Shown piece after piece: positions 1-5,795 of a stretch of 6,305 bases of DNA (position 1 is its first letter; each line of letters starts with the position of its first letter). The stretch comes from Candidatus Odinarchaeota archaeon. Its GTDB lineage: Archaea > Asgardarchaeota > JAGGXT01. Position numbers and translations under genes: made by a program. The stretch lies in assembly GCA_021162905.1 (NCBI GenBank), contig JAGGXT010000306.1, forward strand, positions 1-6,305, written 5' to 3'. The notes below the pieces were generated by a model. It did not search any database. It was not told the DNA's origin and was given only the letters and a program-made list of their open reading frames with translations.

Positions 1-82
1 ATCAGAGGTTTTGTTTGATTAGTTGTTTGTTTTCGCGTAAAAACAGGCTCTTGTAACAAAAAATATAAGATAACTTGTTTTA

Positions 83-90
83 TTATTTAA
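83..90 (+). promoter_or_regulatory. TATA-like box for the threonine synthase-like gene
   Basis: TTATTTAA is centred about 27 bp before the ATG at 115, the usual distance between an archaeal TATA box and its transcript start. No GGAGG- or GGTG-like site precedes the ATG, so a leaderless mRNA is the simplest reading. The T-rich stretch at about 9-34 could end transcription of a gene lying left of the window, but no such gene can be shown. Confidence 0.45.
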
Positions 91-114
91 AAAAGAAATA
101 CTTAGTGACTTCAA

Positions 115-1542
115 ATGTTTTATATGAAATGCTACAACTGTGAGTATGAGATTCCTGAAATTAATTACGAAAATTTCATTTGTCCGAAATGTGGAAAATT
201 GATGTTTTATTCTTTAGAAAAGAAAGATTTAGCTTATTTAAGGGAAAAAATGTTAAATTTGATTTCAAGTCGGAAAATTTCGTCTATATGGTCATTTAGG
301 GATTTTTTCCCAGTTAAACGCGTTAGCAGTATTAGCTTAGGAGAAGGGAATACACCTTTTATTCACGCAAATAATTTAAAAAAGCAATTAAATGTTACTC
401 ACCTATTTCTAAAGGATGAAACAAAAAATCCAACAAATAGTTTTCGTGACAGAGCCGCCTCATTAATTGTCTCCGTTGCGAAGAAATTAAAATATTCTAA
501 AATTGTTTGCTCAACAAACGGTAATATGGGAGCCTCTATTGCTGCTTATGCTTCAAAAGCTAGACTTGAAAGCATTATAGTGGTTCCTAGAAATGTTGAT
601 TATGGGAAACTAGCTCAGATTATTGCATTTGGAGGGAATGTAATAACTCATGGTGATTCCGTTGATGACACTTTTGATTTTGCTAAAAAAATAGCAATTG
701 AAAGAAAAGCTTATAATGCAACTCCAGAATTCAACGCACTCGCAATAGAGGGACAAAAAACAATATCTTATGAGATATACATGCAATTGGGTTCGATTCC
801 AGATATAATGATAGTACCTACAGGAAGTGGGAGCTCTCTAGTATCACTTTGGAAGGGTTTCCGAGAGTTAAAGATTTTAGGAATCATTGATAATATGCCT
901 AAGTTTGTGATAGCCCAACCTAGTAAATGTTCTCCTATAGTCTCTAAATTCCATAGCGGTGAAACTACGGAAAGTTTGGGTCCTACTTCTGCATTAGGTT
1001 TGTACGTCAAAAAGCCTTTATTTATTGACTTAGTAATTAAGATACTAAGAGAAACAAAAGGATTGGCCGTTTCTGTTGAAGAAAAAAACATTTTTGAAGC
1101 TGAAAAAATGTTAGCAAAACATGAAGCCATTTTTGCAGAGCCAGCAAGTGCTGTTGGCATAGCCTCAATAAAGCTTTTAAAAGAGATAGGTATTATAGAG
1201 GGTGATGAAAAAATAGTTGCTTTAGTAACTGGAAGCGGGCTTAAAGCTTCTTATATTTTAGATGCCTTTGTTAGTAAGCGGAGTCAAAAAACTATTTATC
1301 CTAAAGTTTCTACTAAAATAGAGATTCTTAGATTTTTAACATTTGGTCCCTCATATGGTTATGAGATTTGGAAGAAAGTAAAGCCTGATTTAAAGTTTCA
1401 AGCTATTTACCAGCATCTGCAAGAACTTAGAGAGAAAGGGTTAGTCGATGAGACTACAAAAGATAGAAGAAAATATTACAAAATTACAGAAAAAGGAAAG
1501 AGGCTTCTTGAGGCATTCGAAGAAATCACTCTTCTCCTATAA
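115..1542 (+). CDS. Threonine synthase-like PLP-fold protein with zinc ribbon and C-terminal PadR-like winged helix; Schiff-base lysine replaced by Arg
   Basis: Seen: residues 6-26 form a zinc ribbon (C6-x2-C9, C23-x2-C26), as in many archaeal threonine synthases. Residues about 70-385 follow the fold-type II PLP plan: NPTNSFRDR at 105-113, a GN motif with Asn137 (normally contacts the PLP ring), a phosphate-type loop PTGSGSS at 235-241, AEPASA at 341-346 and TGSGLK at 372-377. Known: threonine synthase makes threonine from O-phosphohomoserine, with PLP bound to the Lys of SFKDR. Here that position is Arg111 (codon CGT). Residues about 400-473 look like a PadR winged helix: GPSYGYEIWKKV, AIYQHLQELREKGLVDE, then a basic wing RRKYYKITEKG. 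Inferred: a regulator or sensor derived from threonine synthase, or an enzyme using other chemistry; ordinary ThrC activity is doubtful. Start: no Shine-Dalgarno, but a TATA-like box at 83-90 fits a leaderless ATG at 115; ATG 124 is the alternative. The 3' end overlaps the convergent transporter gene by 17 bp. Confidence 0.85.
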   Translation: MFYMKCYNCEYEIPEINYENFICPKCGKLMFYSLEKKDLAYLREKMLNLISSRKISSIWSFRDFFPVKRVSSISLGEGNTPFIHANNLKKQLNVTHLFLKDETKNPTNSFRDRAASLIVSVAKKLKYSKIVCSTNGNMGASIAAYASKARLESIIVVPRNVDYGKLAQIIAFGGNVITHGDSVDDTFDFAKKIAIERKAYNATPEFNALAIEGQKTISYEIYMQLGSIPDIMIVPTGSGSSLVSLWKGFRELKILGIIDNMPKFVIAQPSKCSPIVSKFHSGETTESLGPTSALGLYVKKPLFIDLVIKILRETKGLAVSVEEKNIFEAEKMLAKHEAIFAEPASAVGIASIKLLKEIGIIEGDEKIVALVTGSGLKASYILDAFVSKRSQKTIYPKVSTKIEILRFLTFGPSYGYEIWKKVKPDLKFQAIYQHLQELREKGLVDETTKDRRKYYKITEKGKRLLEAFEEITLLL

Positions 1543-2221
1543 CCTCAAATGATATTCCCATGCTGGTAATTGCAAATTTTACTATTTTTATCACTGGTAT
1601 GCTGATAATTATTCCGCCTACCATTTGCATTATGTTAAAGGGCAATTCAAATATAGCGGGATAGCCTAAGTAGAACTGCTCATATATAAAGTAACCTGAA
1701 ATCATTACCATGCCACCAAGTACCATTGAAATTACTAATGATAGCTCTTCCCTTTCTATTTTCATGAACGAGAATATTACAAGAGTAATTATCAACAATC
1801 CGTATATTATCCATATCCATAGTGGTAAAATAGTCCAATACCATACCGAAATTACCATCCCGCTAAGCAAGACAGCGCCAGCCCCAGATGCTATTTGCTG
1901 TTGAGTTACATTAATTGTTCTTAGTTTTCTCACTAAATATCCTACAATCAGTCCTTCAGTTCCTTTTATTATTAGGGTTGCAGGAGCATAGATGATATAA
2001 CCAGAAATAATATCTGCTATCATCGATCCAACTCCACCAGCAAATGCACCAACAATTGGACCAAAGAGAGCAGCAGCTATATAGATACCTACTTCTCCAA
2101 AGTTAAAGTATCCATGAGTTTCTGGTATTGGAAATATAAACATATATGTTAATACTGTTACGAATGGGGTCATAACGGCTAGAAATGCAACCTCTAGAGT
2201 CTTATTTTTGGGTACAAACAT
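1526..2221 (-). CDS. ECF transporter S component (substrate-binding membrane subunit), PF07155-like
   Basis: Known role: S components of energy-coupling factor importers bind a vitamin in the membrane and dock on a shared module (EcfT plus two ATPases) encoded elsewhere. Seen: 231 residues, strongly hydrophobic, six or seven probable membrane helices. The first half carries the family signature YFNFGEVGIYIAAALFGP (38-55), then a Gly-rich GAFAGGVGSMIADIISGY (58-75) and APATLIIKGTEGLIVGYL (79-96). The second half has GYFIYEQF and FELPFNIMQMVGGII (176-205), the usual closing helices. The pattern best resembles the riboflavin-type family, but the substrate cannot be read from sequence. Start: GAGGTGA at 2227-2233 ends 5 nt before the ATG at 2219-2221; an in-frame GTG at 2228-2230 lies inside that ribosome binding site and is not the start. 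No EcfA or EcfT is present in the window, so it is probably a 'solitary' group II S component. It converges on the preceding gene with a 17-bp overlap. Confidence 0.88.
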   Translation of the reverse strand: MFVPKNKTLEVAFLAVMTPFVTVLTYMFIFPIPETHGYFNFGEVGIYIAAALFGPIVGAFAGGVGSMIADIISGYIIYAPATLIIKGTEGLIVGYLVRKLRTINVTQQQIASGAGAVLLSGMVISVWYWTILPLWIWIIYGLLIITLVIFSFMKIEREELSLVISMVLGGMVMISGYFIYEQFYLGYPAIFELPFNIMQMVGGIIISIPVIKIVKFAITSMGISFEVIGEE

Positions 2222-2226
2222 AAAAG

Positions 2227-2233
2227 TCACCTC
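2227..2233 (-). promoter_or_regulatory. Shine-Dalgarno site deciding the S-component start
   Basis: On the reverse strand GAGGTGA is followed by CTTTT and ATG. It is a full-length match to the archaeal anti-Shine-Dalgarno sequence at ideal spacing, which places translation start at 2221. It directly abuts the palindrome that begins at 2234. Confidence 0.85.
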
Positions 2234-2269
2234 TTTCTTATATTCAAGTTAAAACTTGAATATAAGAAA
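2234..2269. repeat. 36-bp near-perfect palindrome (17-bp arms, 2-nt centre), operator-like
   Basis: The left arm TTTCTTATATTCAAGTT (2234-2250) is the exact reverse complement of 2253-2269, with only AA between them. Read toward the transporter gene, the outer arm supplies a TATA-like TTATATT (2259-2265), and 26 bp downstream falls at the other end of the palindrome, next to the ribosome binding site. The dyad would therefore span TATA box to transcript start, the expected place for a repressor operator. If the transcript starts further upstream, the same sequence could form a long RNA hairpin next to the Shine-Dalgarno site. The palindrome is seen directly; its function is inferred. Confidence 0.75.
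2259..2265 (-). promoter_or_regulatory. TATA-like box of the S-component gene, inside the palindrome
   Basis: TTATATT on the reverse strand lies 38-44 bp before the ATG at 2221 and predicts a transcript start near 2236, giving a leader of about 15 nt that just includes GAGGTGA. A second AT-rich candidate lies at about 2268-2276, so the exact box is uncertain. Confidence 0.45.
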
Positions 2270-2351
2270 TAAAAATTTTTCTATTACATTTTTTGGTAAT
2301 TTTGCACACACAATTAGATAATTGCACGTTAAACTCCGATTCTTTCAAAAA

Positions 2352-2366
2352 TTTTAAATTATAAAA
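2352..2366 (+). promoter_or_regulatory. Promoter (TATA-like) of the FAD-dependent dehydrogenase gene
   Basis: TTTTAAATTATAAAA lies about 26-40 bp before the GTG at 2393. A start near 2380 would leave a short leader holding GGTGA (2382-2386), a Shine-Dalgarno match 6 nt before the GTG. The intervening region back to the palindrome (2270-2351) shows no gene. Confidence 0.45.
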
Positions 2367-2392
2367 AAACTACCTTTTTTGGGTGAACCTTA

Positions 2393-3808
2393 GTGAATTA
2401 TGATGTTGTTATCATTGGAGCTGGACCTGCGGGTATATTCTCAGCCTTAGAACTTGTAAATTCTGGACTGAAAATAGCAATTTTTGAAAAAGGAAACCCT
2501 CTCGATCAAAGATACTGTCAAGTTCTTCAGGGAAAACCATGCATTCGTTGTGTTCCATGTCATCTTTTATGTGGATGGGGAGGAGCTGGAGCTTTTAGTG
2601 ATGGTAAACTTACATTGAGTAAGGAAGTAGGTGGATGGTTAAGCGAATATGTTGATGATAAAGTTTTGGATGATTTAATTAATTACGTTAACCTAATGTT
2701 TTCAAGATTTGGGAAAATAAAGCCACCTAATCCAATAGATATGGATGAAGTGGAAAAAATAAGAAAAAAGGCGATTTTAGCCGACTTAAGATTGATACCA
2801 TATACTGTAAACCATTTAGGTACCGAAGTAGCTCAAAGAGCACTAAGAAATATGTATGATCATATAAGCAAAAGTATTGATATTTTCTTTAGAAAACCAG
2901 TTAAACGTATTTTAACAGAAGACAAAAAAGTCATCGGCATAGAACTAAAAAATGGTGAAAAAGTATACGCAAAGTATGTAATTGTTGCTCCTGGCCGTGA
3001 AGGGGCTGATTGGTTTAAAGAGGAAGCGAAACGATTAGGTATTAAATTAAAATTGAGCCTAGTTGATATAGGAGTTAGAGTTGAAGTCCCAGCAGAGGTT
3101 ATGGAACCTCTGACTAACGTCTTATATGAACCAAAGTTTGAGTACTTTACAAAAAGATTTGATGATAGAGTTAGAACATTTTGTGTGAACCCATATGGTT
3201 TTGTTACATTAGAGGTATATAGTGATACTGTTTTAGTTAATGGTCAAAGTTATAGGGATAAAAGGAGCAACAATACAAATTTTGCAATACTGGTAAGTAG
3301 TAGTTTTACAGAGCCCTTTAAATCACCAATAGAATATGCAAAACATGTTGCAAGGCTTGCAAATATGTTATCAGGTGGTTCTGTCATAGTTCAAAGGCTT
3401 GGAGATTTAATCATGGGTAGACGAAGCACACCAGAAAGGATAAAAAAATCTATTGTAGAACCTACTTTAAAACTTGCTGTACCAGGTGATCTTAGCTTCG
3501 TTATTCCATACAGACATCTTTCTGATATTATAGAGATGTTAAAGGCAATAGACAAGGTTGCACCAGGTGTATATAGTGAACATACTTTATTATATGGCGT
3601 TGAAGCAAAATTTTATACAGCACGCATTGATGTAAAAAGCAATATGGAGAGTCCATACATTAAGAAACTATACACTATTGGAGATGGTGCTGGTATAACA
3701 AGAGGCCTTATGCAAGCAAGCATTTCAGGCGTCATTGCAGCGAGAGATATATTACTAAAGGAGAAAATTAAAGTTAGTAGAGAAATTGAAATTTCTAAGA
3801 ATGTATAA
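2393..3808 (+). CDS. FAD-dependent dehydrogenase of the COG2509 type
   Basis: Seen: an N-terminal Rossmann dinucleotide-binding motif, DVVIIGAGPAGIFSALEL (4-21), ending in an acidic residue at strand 2 (Glu32), as in FAD-binding proteins. A cysteine cluster C42, C50, C53, C56, C60 runs directly into GWGGAGAFSDGKLTLS (61-76), the hallmark of this group of uncharacterised FAD-dependent dehydrogenases. A second FAD element, YVIVAPGREGADW (195-207), and a closing TIGDGAGITRGLMQASISG (428-446) complete the flavoprotein fold. At 471 residues it appears full length. The substrate is unknown for the family as far as I know. The clustered cysteines could bind a metal or Fe-S centre or act in redox, which is inference. 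No signal peptide or membrane helix is apparent, so it is probably cytoplasmic. Start: GTG at 2393, supported by GGTGA 6 nt upstream and by the Rossmann strand beginning at residue 3. It is divergent from the ECF S-component gene and convergent with asnS. Confidence 0.88.
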   Translation: MNYDVVIIGAGPAGIFSALELVNSGLKIAIFEKGNPLDQRYCQVLQGKPCIRCVPCHLLCGWGGAGAFSDGKLTLSKEVGGWLSEYVDDKVLDDLINYVNLMFSRFGKIKPPNPIDMDEVEKIRKKAILADLRLIPYTVNHLGTEVAQRALRNMYDHISKSIDIFFRKPVKRILTEDKKVIGIELKNGEKVYAKYVIVAPGREGADWFKEEAKRLGIKLKLSLVDIGVRVEVPAEVMEPLTNVLYEPKFEYFTKRFDDRVRTFCVNPYGFVTLEVYSDTVLVNGQSYRDKRSNNTNFAILVSSSFTEPFKSPIEYAKHVARLANMLSGGSVIVQRLGDLIMGRRSTPERIKKSIVEPTLKLAVPGDLSFVIPYRHLSDIIEMLKAIDKVAPGVYSEHTLLYGVEAKFYTARIDVKSNMESPYIKKLYTIGDGAGITRGLMQASISGVIAARDILLKEKIKVSREIEISKNV

Positions 3809-3833
3809 CATTCAATTTAAGTTAGAGTCTACT

Positions 3834-3858
3834 GATAAAAATATCTTTTAATTATTTC
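3834..3858. terminator. Possible T-rich terminators between convergent genes
   Basis: The 70-bp gap between the dehydrogenase and asnS holds ATCTTTTAATTATTTC on the forward strand (3843-3858) and TATTTTTATC on the reverse strand (3833-3842). Oligo-T runs serve as archaeal terminators, so each could end one of the two facing transcripts. In DNA this AT-rich the evidence is weak. Confidence 0.3.
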
Positions 3859-3878
3859 AAACACAAATAGCTTTAACA

Positions 3879-5150
3879 TTATAGAGTGTATTCTTCTCTG
3901 CGAGCCATTCTTGGAAACGGAATTGTCTCACGAATGTGATCCAATTTTAAAAGCCAACGCAAATATCTTTCGATACCTAATCCAAACCCAGAATGGTAAA
4001 CCGAACCGTATCTTCGTAGGTCAAGATACCACCAATATGATTCGGGATCAAATCCTTCTTTTCTAATTCTTTCAACTAATCTGTCTATATCAACTTCTCT
4101 CTGACCACCAGTTGTAATTTCGCCATATCCATCTGGAGCTAAGAGATCTGCAGTTAGTCCAATCTTTGGATTTTTAGGATCTGCTTGAACGTAAAATGCC
4201 TTAATCTCAAGAGGATATCCATAGACAAAGAGAGGAACTTTAGAGTTCTGGGTTAAAGCTCTTTCTTCATCGGCACCTAAATCTTCGCCCCATGTTATAT
4301 CGAATCCCATATCCTGGAGAATCTCGATTGCCTTATCATATGACATTCGTTTAAATGGTGGTCTGACTTTCTTTAAGTCGTCGATATTTACACCAAGAAA
4401 TTCTAATAAGTCTGCACCCCGTTCGATCGTTTTTTGTGTCATATAGGTTATAAGATTTTCTTCAAGCTCCATCAATTGATTCATATCCATCCAGGCAGCC
4501 TCTGCTTCTAGATGCCAATATTCAGTTAAATGTCTCGGTGTTCTGGACTTTTCAGCTCTAAATGAAGGAGTTAAGCTCCAAACCTTTTCTAATGAGAATA
4601 TCATAACTTCAAGATAGAGTTGGGCGCTCTGAGATAAGTAAGCTTCAGAACCAAAGTAATCAACCTTAAATAATGTTGCACCGCCTTCCACAGCAGTAAA
4701 TGTTAAGATTGGGGGGGATATCTCATACCAACCATTCTTAATGAAAAATTCACGAGCAGCTTCCATTACAATAGCTCTTATTTTCATTATGGCTTGGTAT
4801 CTTGGCGATCTCATAGTTAAATGGCGATATCTCATAAGTACATCTGGAGAATGTTCTTTCTTACCAAGAGGGTAAGGTGACTCGGCTATTTGGTATACCT
4901 TTATGGCAGAAACATGAAGTTCCCTACCACCTGGTGCTCTAGGTTGATCTACCATGGAACCATTTACTTCAATACAAGATTCTTGAGTCAAATTGGTAGC
5001 TATATTCCAAACATCAGGTGAGACTTTATTCTTATTAATTACACACTGAAGTATACCCTTCTCGGTTCTTAAATCGATGAATATTATACTTTTATGCTCC
5101 CTCTTTTTATAAACCCATCCTCTTATCACTGTCATTTCGCTATGAGACAT
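3879..5150 (-). CDS. asnS: Asparaginyl-tRNA synthetase, archaeal type
   Basis: Attaches asparagine to tRNA-Asn using ATP, in the cytoplasm. Seen: an N-terminal OB-fold anticodon-binding domain (about 6-90: VIRGWVYKKREHKSIIFIDLR), then a class IIb catalytic core. Motif 1 is around GWYEISPPILT (140-150), followed by TAVEGGATLF (152-161). Motif 2 is FRAEKSRTPRHLTEYWHLE (197-215). Motif 3 is GFGLGIERYLRWL (388-400), followed by HIRETIPFPR (405-414). That ending and the EKSRT pattern favour AsnRS over AspRS. The OB domain separates it from archaeal AsnRS-like asparagine synthetases, which lack that domain. The 423 residues are a normal archaeal length with no break, even across a G7 run at 4711-4717. 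Start: ATG at 5150 preceded by GGAGTGAT, one mismatch from the ideal ribosome binding site. It implies direct asparaginylation rather than only the Asp-tRNA amidation route. Divergent from the winged-helix gene at 5328. Confidence 0.95.
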   Translation of the reverse strand: MSHSEMTVIRGWVYKKREHKSIIFIDLRTEKGILQCVINKNKVSPDVWNIATNLTQESCIEVNGSMVDQPRAPGGRELHVSAIKVYQIAESPYPLGKKEHSPDVLMRYRHLTMRSPRYQAIMKIRAIVMEAAREFFIKNGWYEISPPILTFTAVEGGATLFKVDYFGSEAYLSQSAQLYLEVMIFSLEKVWSLTPSFRAEKSRTPRHLTEYWHLEAEAAWMDMNQLMELEENLITYMTQKTIERGADLLEFLGVNIDDLKKVRPPFKRMSYDKAIEILQDMGFDITWGEDLGADEERALTQNSKVPLFVYGYPLEIKAFYVQADPKNPKIGLTADLLAPDGYGEITTGGQREVDIDRLVERIRKEGFDPESYWWYLDLRRYGSVYHSGFGLGIERYLRWLLKLDHIRETIPFPRMARREEYTL

Positions 5151-5153
5151 GAG

Positions 5154-5161
5154 ATCACTCC
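5154..5161 (-). promoter_or_regulatory. asnS: Shine-Dalgarno site of asnS
   Basis: On the reverse strand GGAGTGAT followed by CTC lies directly before the ATG at 5150. It differs from the archaeal consensus GGAGGTGAT by one missing base and confirms the start. Confidence 0.75.
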
Positions 5162-5166
5162 CTTGG

Positions 5167-5213
5167 TTATTGATTCATTAGATGTAATAAGATAAGAATT
5201 TTTTATTGATTCA
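5167..5213. repeat. 11-bp direct repeat flanking the asnS TATA box
   Basis: TTATTGATTCA occurs at 5167-5177 and again at 5203-5213, 36 bp apart start to start. One copy overlaps the TATA-like box and the other sits near the predicted transcript start of asnS. A pair of operator half-sites is possible, but AT-rich DNA gives such repeats by chance fairly easily. Confidence 0.4.
5197..5206 (-). promoter_or_regulatory. asnS: TATA-like box of asnS
   Basis: ATAAAAAATT on the reverse strand predicts a transcript start near 5175 and a leader of about 25 nt that includes the ribosome binding site. It lies between two copies of the 11-bp repeat TGAATCAATAA, overlapping the outer one. Confidence 0.35.
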
Positions 5214-5249
5214 CTATTCCTTTGACTCTTATTAACTTATTCCTAATCT

Positions 5250-5280
5250 TTTTGAAAATCTGACACTGAAGATTTTAAAA
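5250..5280. repeat. Inverted repeat upstream of the winged-helix gene
   Basis: AAAATCT (5255-5261) pairs with AGATTTT (5270-5276) across the 8-nt loop GACACTGA; outside a single bulged G, TTTT (5250-5253) pairs with AAAA (5277-5280). It ends about 11 bp before the AT-rich promoter element of the 5328 gene. It could be an operator, for instance for autoregulation by the encoded winged-helix protein; that is inference. Confidence 0.4.
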
Positions 5281-5290
5281 TGTGTGAGTT

Positions 5291-5304
5291 ATTAATTAAA
5301 TAAA
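5291..5304 (+). promoter_or_regulatory. TATA-like box of the winged-helix gene
   Basis: ATTAATTAAATAAA is centred about 30 bp before the ATG at 5328, predicting a leaderless or very short-leader transcript. GGTG at 5317-5320, 7 nt before the ATG, could serve as a weak ribosome binding site if the transcript begins a little earlier. Confidence 0.4.
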
Positions 5305-5327
5305 AACATTTAAAATGGTGCTTTTCT

Positions 5328-5795
5328 ATGATAGAAGATTTTAAGATATTTGATACTGTTGACGAAGTACTTGGAGACCCCATTTTACATAAAATTATAG
5401 CCTATTTATCAGTATATGGAGATACCGATATTGAAACTTTAAAATCAAAATTAGGGATCAACTTAGAGATTTTAGTAAGGATTATCGCATATCTAATGGA
5501 CTTTGGAATAGTTGAAAGAACAAAAGATAATAAATTTGCTATCTCTAAAAATAATATAGGCACGGCCGCAAAGACACTTTACACGTCAATCATTAATAGT
5601 TTTCTAAGTATAAAGATGAATGAACTAATTGATGAGTTGAAAAATGTTAAGTCATACTCTCAACTTGATTTTGCTTTAAAAAAGCTAAATAGGTTGCTTA
5701 AATTTTATGGACCTATTATTGAGAAAAAGTACAACACAGAGCTATCTGCAATAAATCTTAAGATTAATGACCTTAGAAAGAGATTAAAAGGATAG
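5328..5795 (+). CDS. Winged-helix protein, probable transcriptional regulator
   Basis: Seen: 155 residues. Residues about 17-75 read as a winged-helix domain: helix 1 DPILHKIIAYLSVYG (17-31), helix 2 TDIETLKSKLG (33-43), a probable recognition helix LEILVRIIAYLMDFG (46-60), and a wing IVERTKDNKFAISKN (61-75). The arrangement resembles ArsR- or MarR-like archaeal regulators. The remaining half (76-155) is predicted helical and ends in a charged, heptad-like segment that may form a coiled coil for dimerisation. There is no ligand-binding or enzymatic domain that I recognise, and no exact family assignment. Start: ATG at 5328; the earlier ATG at 5315 is in another frame and ends after nine codons. 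The gene is divergent from asnS, with an inverted repeat at 5250-5280 between them. Its stop lies directly beside the 3' end of the C/D box sRNA on the other strand. Regulation of asnS or of itself is possible but unproven. Confidence 0.75.
   Translation: MIEDFKIFDTVDEVLGDPILHKIIAYLSVYGDTDIETLKSKLGINLEILVRIIAYLMDFGIVERTKDNKFAISKNNIGTAAKTLYTSIINSFLSIKMNELIDELKNVKSYSQLDFALKKLNRLLKFYGPIIEKKYNTELSAINLKINDLRKRLKG

Noticed and set aside
31..48. TGTTTT/AAAACA inverted repeat at the left edge
   Set aside because: Only six AT-rich pairs with no linked feature; not distinguishable from chance.
202..206. Motif 2 of AsnRS reading RTPRHL (proline before RHL) as an anomaly
   Set aside because: The position before RHL varies among class IIb synthetases, while the essential Arg and neighbouring residues are intact. 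Coordinates given are residue numbers of the protein.
768..1160. 130-codon open frame on the reverse strand
   Set aside because: It lies wholly inside the threonine synthase-like gene, its translation resembles no family, and no ribosome binding site supports it.
1710..1904. 64-codon open frame on the forward strand
   Set aside because: It is antisense to the middle of the well-supported S-component gene and has no independent support.
2222..2230. GTG at 2228-2230 as start of the S component
   Set aside because: The GTG is part of the GAGGTGA ribosome binding site for the ATG at 2221.
2296..2328. Imperfect repeat TAATTTTGCAC / TAATTGCAC between the divergent genes
   Set aside because: Short, imperfect and AT-rich, with no clear relation to either promoter.
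4711..4717. G7 homopolymer inside asnS as a possible frameshift site
   Set aside because: The reading frame continues correctly through motif 1 on both sides (ISPPIL), so no error or slippage is indicated.
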